Source: Sinorhizobium meliloti
GTDB lineage: Bacteria; Pseudomonadota; Alphaproteobacteria; Rhizobiales; Rhizobiaceae
Reading direction: 5' to 3'
Assembly: GCF_035610345.1 (NCBI RefSeq)
Contig: NZ_CP141214.1
Location: 1-64,000 of the forward strand
DNA length: 64,000 bases
Both the position numbers and the translations under genes were made by a program. This document shows positions 16,442 to 24,251 of the stretch, one piece after another. The first letter of the stretch is position 1. Each line of letters opens with the position of its first letter. The notes under the pieces were generated by a model that did not search any database, was not told where the DNA came from, and worked only from the letters and a program-made list of their open reading frames with translations.

Positions 16442-18589
16442 TCATTGGCGCGTGCCTGGGAGCTCCGCCACCCCGGTCACCGGGAGCGCGATATAGCCAA
16501 GGCACTGGACGCTGAATTCCGCGGAGATCTCCTGGTAACAAAGAACCGCCACGTTCAAATCGTGGCGCGCCAGAAGATTTCGGACGTGGCGCCGGATATC
16601 GATCGATGTAAGGATCGCGGTGCGGAGCTGAGAATCAGATTTCTCCTGTCGCATTTTCAGTTCTTCCAGGATCGGGGCCGCCAACCGCTCCGGAATGCCA
16701 CCTATCGGCCCGTTATTCTTCTCGACCGCAGTTCTTATCTCGTCCTCGAGAGGCCGCGTGAAAAGATAGGCGCAAATGATCCTGTTGCTGTCGGCGAGAC
16801 GGAAGCAGATTTGTCGGCTGAGGCTCACCCGCACGCTGTCAGTCAGCGCCTGTACGCCCTGTATCTGCGCGCCGCGCTCGGCAACGGCCTGGAGAATGAT
16901 ACGCATGTTGGTGATCGGAACGTCTTCCTCGAGTAATCTGCGCAGCACGTCAGCAAGCTTCTGCGCTGAAACAGCCTCCAGAACCTCTCGGATCAGATCG
17001 CCATAGGCCTCGTTTAATCGGCTGAGCATGGCACGCACCTCCTGTGCGTCGATGAACTCCGGCGCATAGCGGCGCAGCACGCGTTCCAGAAGCGTGATGA
17101 TGACGTCGTCCGCCTCGCAGTAGCCGACCCCCGCAGCGTCCAAAGCCGCCGAACGGGTTTTCTCGACCCAAACGAGCCTCAGTCCCAGGAGGTCCGGTTG
17201 GGTAACATAGGGCACCGACATGATGTCGAGGTCGACCGTTTCGTCCCAAACCATGACATGATAGAGCGGCAGCCCGGTCTCGAGGACTGGAACGCCTTCG
17301 AAAGCGACACGAAGCCCGGTCCGTTCCTGCCGAGGATCCATAAGGAAGCCGATCGCCGGAACACGGATGCCGAGGTCCTCGAGGATAGCTGCAGCGGACG
17401 CTTCGGTTCGTTCGGCGAACAAGTCGGGCGGAATCGCCTGGGCAAGTTCCTCCCCTAGCGACACGGTGATCCTGTGTGCGACTCCACCGAGCTCGCCGGA
17501 ATTAGTGGGTAAGGTCCCTGCAATATGGTCGACGACGGTCCCGCCGGACGACATCGGCCGGGGCGGCTCACGCGGCATCGATGCTGACCCTAATGCATCC
17601 TCGTCAGCGCTTCGGCGATGTGCGGCATAGGCGAGGAGGCCGGCCGCGGCGGCGAGAAACCAAAAGACGAGCAACGGAAAACCCGGAACAAGGCCAAATC
17701 CGAAGAGGATGGCCGCCGCGAGCGCCAGTGCGCGATCGCTCGCGCCGAGTTGGCCGAGGATTTCCGAGCTCAAGTCCTGTGGGCTGCGGCCGGACGGTAC
17801 GCGCGTGACCACCGCGCCGGCGGCCACCGCCATCATCAAGGCCGGGATCTGTGCTATCAAGCCATCGCCGACGGTCAGCAGTGAATAGGTATGTGCCGCT
17901 TCGCCGACCGTCAGGCCTCGTTGTAAAGATCCGATGGTGAGGCCTCCGATGAGATTGATCGCGATGATGATGAGGCCTGCGACCGCATCTCCCTTGACGA
18001 ATTTCATGGCGCCGTCCATGGCGCCGTAGAATTGGCTCTCCCGCTCGAGCTCATCGCGCTTCTGGCGGGCTTCCTGCTGGTCGATTTCGCCGCTGCGCGC
18101 TTCATTGTCGATGCTCATCTGCTTGCCCGGCATGGCGTCGAGGGCAAAGCGCGCTCCGACCTCGGCAACGCGCTCGGCGCCCTTGGTGATCACCACGAAC
18201 TGGGCGACGGTGATGATCAGGAAGACGATGAGCCCGACGAGCACGTCGCCGCCGACAACGAAGTCTCCAAAGGCCGAGACGATCTGCCCTGCATCGGCCT
18301 CGGTCAGGATGAGACGCGTCGTGGTGATCGAAAGAGAGAGGCGAAAGAGCGTCCCGAGCAGAATGATCGATGGCAGAGACGAGAACTGCACGGGGCGAGA
18401 CACATAGAACGCGCCGATGAGGATCAGCAGGCTGTAGAAGAAGTTGAATCCGATCAGCGCATCTACCAAATAGGTCGGCATCGGGATGATCATCATCGTG
18501 ATCGCGAGCATCACCAGTGCCGCAACAACGATGTCCGACCGTCGAGCGGCGGCTCTGGCGAACTGGTTGACGGTGGCGATCGCGCTCAT
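16442..18589 (-). CDS. sctV: T3SS major export-gate protein SctV
   Basis: SctV (RhcV/YscV/FlhA family) forms the nonameric export gate in the inner membrane. The 715-aa product has seven or eight membrane segments in the first ~320 residues, the conserved block L-L-G-T-L-F-R-L-S-L-S-I-T-T-T-R-L-I-L near residue 80, and a cytoplasmic domain from about 340. The start at 18589 overlaps the stop of the SctY-like gene (ATGA) and has a GGGTGG site. Stop is 80 bp before the secretin start. SctX-, SctY- and SctV-type genes are consecutive, as in Yersinia. Confidence 0.95.
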   Translation of the reverse strand: MSAIATVNQFARAAARRSDIVVAALVMLAITMMIIPMPTYLVDALIGFNFFYSLLILIGAFYVSRPVQFSSLPSIILLGTLFRLSLSITTTRLILTEADAGQIVSAFGDFVVGGDVLVGLIVFLIITVAQFVVITKGAERVAEVGARFALDAMPGKQMSIDNEARSGEIDQQEARQKRDELERESQFYGAMDGAMKFVKGDAVAGLIIIAINLIGGLTIGSLQRGLTVGEAAHTYSLLTVGDGLIAQIPALMMAVAAGAVVTRVPSGRSPQDLSSEILGQLGASDRALALAAAILFGFGLVPGFPLLVFWFLAAAAGLLAYAAHRRSADEDALGSASMPREPPRPMSSGGTVVDHIAGTLPTNSGELGGVAHRITVSLGEELAQAIPPDLFAERTEASAAAILEDLGIRVPAIGFLMDPRQERTGLRVAFEGVPVLETGLPLYHVMVWDETVDLDIMSVPYVTQPDLLGLRLVWVEKTRSAALDAAGVGYCEADDVIITLLERVLRRYAPEFIDAQEVRAMLSRLNEAYGDLIREVLEAVSAQKLADVLRRLLEEDVPITNMRIILQAVAERGAQIQGVQALTDSVRVSLSRQICFRLADSNRIICAYLFTRPLEDEIRTAVEKNNGPIGGIPERLAAPILEELKMRQEKSDSQLRTAILTSIDIRRHVRNLLARHDLNVAVLCYQEISAEFSVQCLGYIALPVTGVAELPGTRQ

Positions 18590-18921
18590 GTCGCCACCCT
18601 GGCCTGAAGGTAGTCTTTGAACGCAGCGCGCGCCTCGTCTTCCCGCCCACGCAGCCAATGTGCCTTGCTTCTCAAGCGTGAAAGATCCGGATCGGCCTTG
18701 CCGGAAATGTCATCGATGCGATCGATAGCGGCGATTGCGCGCGTCGCCGCATCCGTAGCGATGAAAGCTTCGGCCAGGGCATGCAGTATCGAGGCATCTT
18801 CCGGAGCCATTCTTGCGGCAAGCAACAGGAAGACAAGGCCGCGCTCATGGTGTCCGCCGCGACAATACAGCGAACCCAGCGCATGGAGAAATTCGACACT
18901 GTCGGCGCGTTGCTGCGTCAA
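18586..18921 (-). CDS. sctY: SctY-like TPR protein
   Basis: A 111-aa, all-helical, TPR-like cytoplasmic protein without signal or membrane segment (F-L-H-A-L-G-S-L-Y ... A-A-R-M-A-P-E-D-A ... A-L-A-E-A-F). It is placed directly upstream of sctV and overlaps it by four bases. YscY is a 114-aa TPR-type chaperone that binds YscX and YscV, and the size, fold and gene order match. Translation seems to start at a TTG that overlaps the stop of the previous gene (TTGA). The assignment rests on position and fold rather than on clear sequence motifs. Confidence 0.65.
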   Translation of the reverse strand: MTQQRADSVEFLHALGSLYCRGGHHERGLVFLLLAARMAPEDASILHALAEAFIATDAATRAIAAIDRIDDISGKADPDLSRLRSKAHWLRGREDEARAAFKDYLQARVAT

Positions 18922-19298
18922 CTGTTTTGCGCCTGCATGAGCCGGCGCTGAAGATCGCGCCTGCTTTCGATTTCTTCGTTCAGCATCGAGGCCGTGAGCT
19001 TCGCGATATCCTCATCGAGGTTCAGACCCGGCAAGACTTCCTCGACGACATAGTTCAGTATCTCCTGAGAGCGCAATAGATCGAAAAGGCTGGCACTCGA
19101 GAGCCTTGCCCGTCCCCCTGCCGCGCTCGCACGGGAGCCACTTGCCTGCGCCGTCTTCTGCCTCGCCTGGCGGACTGATTGCAGGAGCCTGGCGTCGAAC
19201 GCCTGCGACTGCGCCTCGACAGCCGCATCAGGCCGCACTGAAACCACGCTCGGCTGAGCGCGGTTGCGATTGTCGTGTCGGCGAACCTCCAAGCTCAT
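18918..19298 (-). CDS. sctX: SctX-like early-substrate candidate
   Basis: The 126-aa protein has a polar, Ala/Arg/Gln-rich and probably disordered N-terminal half with no cleavable signal, and a helical C-terminal half (L-F-D-L-L-R-S-Q-E-I-L ... L-T-A-S-M-L-N-E-E-I-E-S-R-R-D-L-Q-R-R). YscX (122 aa) has the same design, is itself secreted, and needs YscY. The gene is immediately upstream of the SctY-like gene and overlaps it. Position, length and layout support SctX; the sequence match is weak by eye. Confidence 0.55.
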   Translation of the reverse strand: MSLEVRRHDNRNRAQPSVVSVRPDAAVEAQSQAFDARLLQSVRQARQKTAQASGSRASAAGGRARLSSASLFDLLRSQEILNYVVEEVLPGLNLDEDIAKLTASMLNEEIESRRDLQRRLMQAQNS

Positions 19299-19322
19299 TG
19301 CGTCGTCCTCGTCCTCATGTTG

Positions 19323-20234
19323 TCAGAAGCGAACCGTGAATTCTTCCCCCTGCCGCCCTGCCGTCAGGCTGCCGTCGCGGATATCCTTGATGTACCAGCC
19401 ATCCTCGAGTGCGGCGCCCTTGTAGAGGCGTGTACCATCGGCGCTGATCGCATAGGGTGTTTCGCCGAACCAAACGGCTTGCAGATTGAATTTCGGGGAG
19501 GTTTTCGGAACGGCCTCGCCGACCTCGCTCGTGAGAACGTAGCGGTCGCCATAGGTCCGATCGAACCAGCTCTGGACGCCGTTCCACGACTCGCGGCTTT
19601 CGTCGTCGACCGCGCCGGAAACGGAGAGCCGGGCTCCGTCCGTCTGCACCCGAAGACCACGCAGGCCAGCCTCCAGGAGCTTTACCGAAAGGGCTGACGA
19701 CACATCCTCCGCGGAGAGCGGTTGGGGAGGTACGCCGGCGGTCGTCACAGTTTCTGGGCTGAGGTTCGTGATGGAAGGGGATCTGTCGACGTCAGCCACT
19801 CCGGCCTGGACGGCGGCGATGGTGAGGAGCGAGAAGGCCGCCGCCGTACCACCCGCAATCCACTTTAAGCGCATGGGCCGCTGCGTCCTACTGCCCGATT
19901 GAGTCCGCCCCGGTTCCGAAAGGCTCAGGCGCGCGCTGCCAAGCGAAACCATCACAGGCGTTTTGACCTGGAGACCATGGCCGACGGGAACAGTCGTTTC
20001 ATCGACGACGACATCGGCTCCGATTGCCTCGATCATTAGCTCGGACCCGGCAAACTGCAGTCGCATATGGCGATCACTGACGTCGTGGTCGCTCAACATG
20101 AGATCACAATCCGCAGCTGAGCCGATCAAATAAGAGCCCTGTGCCAAGGGCAAGGAAACGCCGCTGTGGACACCTTTGAGAATATCCAGCGTCAAATCCG
20201 TAGCAGCATTCTTCAAGACCAAACTGGATGCCAT
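19323..20234 (-). CDS. sctD: T3SS inner-membrane ring protein SctD
   Basis: SctD forms the outer ring of the inner-membrane basal body. The 303-aa product has an N-terminal cytoplasmic FHA domain (G-S-Y-L-I-G-S-A-A-D-C-D-L and S-D-R-H-M-R-L), one membrane segment at about 125-146, and a periplasmic BON-like domain (A-V-D-D-E-S-R-E-S-W). It is shorter than YscD (about 419 aa) and seems to have a reduced periplasmic part. GAGGTGA precedes the ATG. It is separated from the small gene upstream by a terminator-like hairpin at 20320-20340. Confidence 0.88.
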   Translation of the reverse strand: MASSLVLKNAATDLTLDILKGVHSGVSLPLAQGSYLIGSAADCDLMLSDHDVSDRHMRLQFAGSELMIEAIGADVVVDETTVPVGHGLQVKTPVMVSLGSARLSLSEPGRTQSGSRTQRPMRLKWIAGGTAAAFSLLTIAAVQAGVADVDRSPSITNLSPETVTTAGVPPQPLSAEDVSSALSVKLLEAGLRGLRVQTDGARLSVSGAVDDESRESWNGVQSWFDRTYGDRYVLTSEVGEAVPKTSPKFNLQAVWFGETPYAISADGTRLYKGAALEDGWYIKDIRDGSLTAGRQGEEFTVRF

Positions 20235-20319
20235 CGAACGCTCACCTCGCCAATCAAGACAACGACCTCACCCTTGGGGGGTCCCGACAATTCCAAGTCT
20301 AATGCAACGGAGATGAAAA

Positions 20320-20340
20320 GGGGCGGCGGCGAGCCGCCCC
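20320..20340 (-). terminator. Terminator between the 53-aa gene and sctD
   Basis: On the minus strand GGGGCGGC and GCCGCCCC (8-bp perfect GC stem, 5-base loop) are followed directly by TTTT. It is 13 bp after the stop of the 53-aa gene and 86 bp before sctD. It would stop most transcripts after the small gene and let a fraction run into the structural genes. Confidence 0.8.
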
Positions 20341-20352
20341 TTAGCTTAGCGC

Positions 20353-20514
20353 TTAGCCGTTCGGACGCTGCTTCGCTGCGTCGAGGGCCACCTTCTTTTC
20401 GGTCGTGATCTTGGTGATCTCAGCAGACTTTTCGATAGCCTTGTCAAAGGCTTCCGTCATTGTCTTGATTGAATTGTCCGAAGTTTGCGTACCGCCTACA
20501 CCGGAAACTGCCAT
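20353..20514 (-). CDS. 53-aa helical protein heading the leftward T3SS operon
   Basis: This gene is too short for usual ORF cut-offs. It encodes M-A-V-S-G-V-G-G-T-Q-T ending in K-Q-R-P-N-G, with a single amphipathic helix in between. A very strong site (AAGGAG, seven bases from ATG), a 5' hairpin and a following terminator all suggest high expression. Next to sctD it could be the needle/pilus subunit (NopA-like), a needle chaperone (SctE-like) or an early secreted protein. Typical needle subunits are about 60-85 aa, so at 53 aa it is short for that role. The gene is real on composition and context; its identity is open. Confidence 0.7.
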   Translation of the reverse strand: MAVSGVGGTQTSDNSIKTMTEAFDKAIEKSAEITKITTEKKVALDAAKQRPNG

Positions 20515-20535
20515 TGTCTTCTCCTTGATAAATCG

Positions 20536-20567
20536 GCCGGCTCCCGGAGCAATGCCCGGAAGCCGGC
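20536..20567 (-). promoter_or_regulatory. 5'-leader hairpin of the 53-aa gene
   Basis: GCCGGCT and AGCCGGC close a long GC-rich stem with a second block (CCGGG/CCCGG) inside, interrupted by one wobble and a bulge. It ends 22 bases upstream of the ATG, just before the ribosome site. It could stabilise the message or act in leader-level control. Confidence 0.55.
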
Positions 20568-20712
20568 TGAAAGGTCTTATCGAGTCGACTACCCCTGCAT
20601 CGGGGCCAGCAATGGTTAAAGTTGAAGCCGGAAAATGACAATTTGCAAGGGCATCACATAATATTTCACTGTGTAATTCTTCGTGAATTCAGTGATTAGG
20701 CGCTCACAGAAA

Positions 20713-20752
20713 ATGTCATGCAATTGTCATGAAATCAAAATACCAGTATAAA
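20713..20752 (+). promoter_or_regulatory. Promoter of the rightward T3SS operon with a Pho-box-like repeat
   Basis: TTGTCA (20724-20729) and TATAAA (20747-20752) are spaced by exactly 17 bases, a good sigma-70-type promoter. The -35 region overlaps the direct repeat TGTCATG-N4-TGTCATG (20714-20731). This repeat has an 11-base period and fits the PhoB consensus CTGTCAT-N4-CTGTCAT at six of seven positions in each half. The expected start of transcription is about 120 bases before the ATG at 20882. Binding by PhoB or another OmpR-type regulator is inferred. Confidence 0.55.
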
Positions 20753-20881
20753 TTCACGGTTTTTTACTCTCTTCTTGGTTAGCGCTCGTAGCTGCTTGTT
20801 TTTATCCCAACTGCGAGTTGCGCAACCGAACATACTGTTATAGCTTTCGCCGACTTGAGGCGGACAGTCGGAACGTTTGAC

Positions 20882-21535
20882 ATGAAGAACGTCATGCTTG
20901 CGAGGAGCTTCTGTATGTTTGCTGTCTCTATATTAGCGATCTCGTCCCCGACGTTTGCGGGCGCTCCGCCGTGGTACAACAGTCGCTACAGCTATGTCCT
21001 GATTAACCAGGACGTTCGCGACGCACTCAAGGAGTTCGGTCGCAATCTTTCCATTCCAGTCGTTGTGTCCGAGAGGATCCGCGGTCAGGTTCGAGGTGAG
21101 ATTCGTGCGGAAACGGCCATGGACTTCCTCGACAGGCTGACGCAGGCGAACGGATTGACCTGGTATTTCGATGGGTCGATATTGCACATCAATGCCAGTG
21201 ACGAGTTCTCCACGCAGATCATCGATACTGGTAGGGCAGATGGCCGTTCGGTCATACACGAGATCGAGCGGCTGGACCTCATGGACGACCGGTTCTCAAT
21301 TCGGGCGACAGCCAATGCGCCAGCGCTTCGCGTCTCAGGACCACCTGCATTCATTGCGATGGTGAAGCAAGTCGTTTCATCGGTACAGCCGCCACCGAGA
21401 GCCCAGGTGGACGACCCACGCGTTCGTATATTTCGCGGCGGTCAGCACAAGGAAGTAGAGGCCGACCTCGTCGAGAACGGTCGTCAAGCGACCAATTCCC
21501 AGACCAGCGACACTCAGCAGGAGGGCAAAAGATGA
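20882..21535 (+). CDS. rhcC1: Secretin N-terminal domain protein (RhcC1-like)
   Basis: The 217-aa protein has a signal peptide (cleaved after T-F-A-G-A or nearby) and the N0/N1 domains of T3SS secretins. These include Y-V-L-I-N-Q-D-V-R-D-A-L-K-E-F-G-R-N-L-S-I-P-V-V-V-S (split here only for description), G-L-T-W-Y-F-D-G-S-I-L-H-I and the second domain with L-R-V-S-G-P-P-A-F-I. No channel-forming secretin domain follows. In rhizobia the secretin is split into RhcC1 (this part) and RhcC2, and here the partner is the CpaC-type protein on the opposite operon. It is the first gene after the promoter. Confidence 0.82.
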   Translation: MKNVMLARSFCMFAVSILAISSPTFAGAPPWYNSRYSYVLINQDVRDALKEFGRNLSIPVVVSERIRGQVRGEIRAETAMDFLDRLTQANGLTWYFDGSILHINASDEFSTQIIDTGRADGRSVIHEIERLDLMDDRFSIRATANAPALRVSGPPAFIAMVKQVVSSVQPPPRAQVDDPRVRIFRGGQHKEVEADLVENGRQATNSQTSDTQQEGKR

Positions 21536-21717
21536 CCGGTTCGATATCGGCGACAGCTCAGGCACCCGTTCAGACACAGAATGCGAACCCCTCACAGGCG
21601 CAATTCGAAGAGGCGCTGCAGCAAGCGGTCGCGGCAGGCGGTAGTCAACTGATCGGACAGGAGATGATGAAGATCGCTCAGGAAATCCTCAACGAAGCCT
21701 TGTCTGACGAGGAATAG
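21532..21717 (+). CDS. Needle subunit candidate (SctF)
   Basis: The 61-aa protein has no signal peptide. An unstructured start is followed by helix (N-P-S-Q-A-Q-F-E-E-A-L-Q-Q-A-V), a G-G turn, and a second helix (M-M-K-I-A-Q-E-I-L-N-E-A-L). This helix-turn-helix hairpin, beginning with N-P, and the position just before the inner-rod gene are as expected for a T3SS needle subunit (compare prgI-prgJ-prgK). It is somewhat short. It overlaps rhcC1 by four bases. The 53-aa protein at 20353 is the competing candidate. Confidence 0.55.
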   Translation: MTGSISATAQAPVQTQNANPSQAQFEEALQQAVAAGGSQLIGQEMMKIAQEILNEALSDEE

Positions 21718-21743
21718 TCGCTCTAGCAACAGGAGACGCAACC

Positions 21744-22175
21744 ATGACGGTTGTCCCACCAGTTGAGAATACGACGCTCGCAACAGCCCCTGCCGTTCAG
21801 GACTCCAACTTCGTCACTTCCCAGGACCTGTTCGAGCATGCGGCGATGAACGTCATGACCTTGCCCCATGGGGCGAGCCCGGTGGATCTCGGCCGAACGA
21901 TCGCCGACAACCTGAAGGGTTTCGTGGAGCGTGCCGGGAAATTCGCCAACGGTACGGAGCTTTTTGCAAATCCGGGTCAACAGGCGGCGTCACAGTCGTT
22001 CGCGCCCAACTTGACAGCCGCCGAGGCAAATCTCGCGCGCACATCGGACAGCGAGGCGGGGCGGCTGGTGGAAGCACTGGGCAAAATATTCGATCACGCA
22101 ATCGAAACGCAGATGGTCGTTCGCGGCCCGACGCAATTCACCAGCGCGACGATGACACTCGTCAAAGGTCAATGA
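21744..22175 (+). CDS. sctI: Inner-rod protein candidate SctI (NopB/NolB position)
   Basis: The 143-aa protein lacks a signal peptide and ends in a helix closing with T-M-T-L-V-K-G-Q, the type of C-terminus found in SctI proteins. The N-terminal part is polar and flexible. It lies immediately upstream of sctJ, overlapping it by four bases, as yscI and rhizobial nolB/nopB do. SctI forms the periplasmic inner rod that anchors the needle to the export gate. Assignment is by position plus the C-terminal pattern. Confidence 0.65.
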   Translation: MTVVPPVENTTLATAPAVQDSNFVTSQDLFEHAAMNVMTLPHGASPVDLGRTIADNLKGFVERAGKFANGTELFANPGQQAASQSFAPNLTAAEANLARTSDSEAGRLVEALGKIFDHAIETQMVVRGPTQFTSATMTLVKGQ

Positions 22176-22972
22176 ATATTTTCTGGCGGCCCTCAACGAT
22201 CACGCGCGCGCTGACTCTCGCGCTCATGGTTCTGACGCTGCAGGCCTGCAGCGTCGATCTTTACACCAATCTGGACGAGCGGGAGGCGAACGAGATGGTC
22301 GCCACGCTTCTATCGAAAGGCATAGCCGCCAACCGCGTCCTCCAGAAGGACGGTAAGCTGACGGTCACTGTAGACGAGGATCAATTCTCTCAGGCTGTCG
22401 CCTTGCTCAACGCGGCGGGCTTGCCGAAGGAGAGATTCGCAACGCTCGGCACCGTCTTCAAGCAGGAGGGGCTTGTAGCCTCGCCCGTGCAGGAGCGGGC
22501 GCAGATGATCTATGCGCTGAGCGAGGAGCTCTCCCGGACCGTCTCGGAGATCGATGGCGTGCTAGCGGCGCGCGTTCACGTTGTACTACCGGACAATGAT
22601 CCATTGCAGCGCAACGCGATTCCCGCCTCAGCCTCGGTTTTCATCCGCCACGAAGCCGATCTTGACGTGAACCCGCTTATCCCGCGGATCAAGACTCTCG
22701 TTGCCAACAGCATATCGGGACTGAGCTACGAGAAAGTCTCGGTGGTGCCGGTAGCGAGCCAGCGGACGAGCGAGCCCGCCACGGGCGCGGAACTCACCTC
22801 CTTCCTCGGCATGTGGATGCTGCCCGCGAGCGTCGCCAAGGCCAAACTCATCTTTGGCTGCCTGGCAGGTGCTCTGCTCGCTGCGATGGTAAGCCTCGGC
22901 TATCTGGCGTGGCAAAAGCAAAGCAGGCGACGGAAAGTCTATCCTCTGCAGCCATATGGTCCGGCAAAGTGA
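22172..22972 (+). CDS. sctJ: T3SS inner-membrane ring lipoprotein SctJ
   Basis: SctJ (RhcJ/YscJ) builds the inner ring of the basal body. The 266-aa product has a lipoprotein signal ending L-Q-A-C, then the conserved start D-L-Y-T-N-L-D-E-R-E-A-N-E-M, the linker Q-E-G-L-V-A-S-P-V-Q-E-R-A, and the second ring-building motif with V-A-A-R-V-H-V-V-L-P (here L-A-A-R-V-H). A C-terminal membrane segment lies at about 225-248 and a short basic tail follows. Length is typical. Confidence 0.95.
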   Translation: MNIFWRPSTITRALTLALMVLTLQACSVDLYTNLDEREANEMVATLLSKGIAANRVLQKDGKLTVTVDEDQFSQAVALLNAAGLPKERFATLGTVFKQEGLVASPVQERAQMIYALSEELSRTVSEIDGVLAARVHVVLPDNDPLQRNAIPASASVFIRHEADLDVNPLIPRIKTLVANSISGLSYEKVSVVPVASQRTSEPATGAELTSFLGMWMLPASVAKAKLIFGCLAGALLAAMVSLGYLAWQKQSRRRKVYPLQPYGPAK

Positions 22973-23649
22973 CGGAGCGCTCAGCGGTAAACGGCGCAAC
23001 GGGCGCCGAAGCGAAGAACATATGGGAGGCCTTCCGTGGCGCCCCGGCTCGCCTGATCCATCCGCGCCATATCGTCACCGCCTTTGGTGAGGCGATCACT
23101 TTCGAGGCAGCGGTCAGGCTGCAGCAGTCTGATCGGGTGCAAAGGACGCTTTGCCGCCTGCTAATGGAGAAATTCGACCTTCCGGATGTCGGCTCCTGTC
23201 CCTCCCCAGAAGAAGACGACCTCAAGCTCCTGGCACTGGCGCCGTCAGCTGTGGGACAGCACAGTTATCTCGCCGGAGCGGTTTTCTGGGGCCATGTACT
23301 TGCCGGCGAAATTCGCAGTCGCGAAGTTGCCTTGATGAAGGAGCGCATTGGGGAGCGTGCATTCCGTATCGGCGTAGACAATCGCGACCTCGCCGCCGGA
23401 TTGGAGCCTCCTGGGAACCTTGATGCCTTGGTGCAGGCGATTGAACGAGACGGCCGCAAATGCTGGGCCGGCTGGAAAACGTCCCTCCCTGATGCCTTGG
23501 CGGCGTGGCTGCGCTTGACGGACGAGGTGGACGACCACGGCATTCACCACGCCGAAGCGGCGGATCCGGCCAGGGGCGCGGCGATTATCCGGCGTCTCCA
23601 GCGCCAAGAAGACACCGATACGCACTTCGCCGGCAGGGAGGGTCAATGA
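22969..23649 (+). CDS. sctK: T3SS sorting-platform protein SctK (NolU position)
   Basis: A GTG at 22969 overlaps the sctJ stop (GTGA) and gives a 226-aa protein; the longer open frame upstream lies inside sctJ. SctK links the cytoplasmic sorting platform (SctQ-SctL-SctN) to SctD. The sequence has the helix-rich, Trp-containing look of the family (N-I-W-E-A-F, H-P-R-H, a W-A-G-W pair near 165), which is poorly conserved. The order J-K-L-N is invariant in rhizobial clusters and is the main evidence. Confidence 0.75.
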   Translation: MTERSAVNGATGAEAKNIWEAFRGAPARLIHPRHIVTAFGEAITFEAAVRLQQSDRVQRTLCRLLMEKFDLPDVGSCPSPEEDDLKLLALAPSAVGQHSYLAGAVFWGHVLAGEIRSREVALMKERIGERAFRIGVDNRDLAAGLEPPGNLDALVQAIERDGRKCWAGWKTSLPDALAAWLRLTDEVDDHGIHHAEAADPARGAAIIRRLQRQEDTDTHFAGREGQ

Positions 23650-24251
23650 AAGAACTCCCCAGCAGGCCCACGGCAAAGATCCTCCGCAAGGCGGAAGGCG
23701 ATCATTGGCTCGAAGGGTTCGCATTTCTACAGGCTGCAAAATCCGAAGCGCATCAGCAGCTCGCGCAGGTGCGCCAGATCGTGGAAGCGAGCAGAAAGCA
23801 GGGCTACGAAGAGGGCAGATCTGAGGGAGAGCGCCAGGCCGCCGCCCTCCTGATTAAAACGACTGCCGACGTCAACACCTATGTCGCTGGGCTTGACCGG
23901 CAGATCGCCGAACTCAGTCTCGCGATCGTCGAGAAACTGCTGGGCCATTTCGATCAGGCGGAGCTGGTCGCCAGCCTTGCACAGCAGGCGCTGCAATCCT
24001 TCCAGCATGAGCGCGAGGTGACGATCACCGTCTCCCCCGTTCTTGTCGAGCGGGTCACTGAAATCATCGAGCAGCACAACAAGAATGCCGCCCTCCGGAT
24101 CTCGGTTCTCGCGGACCCCCGAATCGATGGCAGCAAGTGCGTTCTCGCCAATGCCGTGGCTGTCGTCGATGCAGGACTCGACGCGCAACTTTCCGTCATT
24201 CGCGATGCCTTGCTCGGTGCTCAAGCAGATACTTCAGGCTCTGTCGCATGA
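23646..24251 (+). CDS. sctL: T3SS stator protein SctL
   Basis: SctL (NolV/YscL/FliH family) is the peripheral stalk that regulates the ATPase. The 201-aa product has the expected central coiled coil rich in Glu, Gln and Arg (about residues 35-95, including the [11 protein letters not shown] motif) and a C-terminal ATPase-binding domain. Start overlaps sctK (ATGA). Length is close to YscL. Confidence 0.88.
   Translation: MKELPSRPTAKILRKAEGDHWLEGFAFLQAAKSEAHQQLAQVRQIVEASRKQGYEEGRSEGERQAAALLIKTTADVNTYVAGLDRQIAELSLAIVEKLLGHFDQAELVASLAQQALQSFQHEREVTITVSPVLVERVTEIIEQHNKNAALRISVLADPRIDGSKCVLANAVAVVDAGLDAQLSVIRDALLGAQADTSGSVA

Noticed and set aside
20855..20881. Earlier TTG start for the secretin N-domain gene
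   Set aside because: It would place nine residues before a good signal peptide; the ATG at 20882 starts the signal peptide directly.
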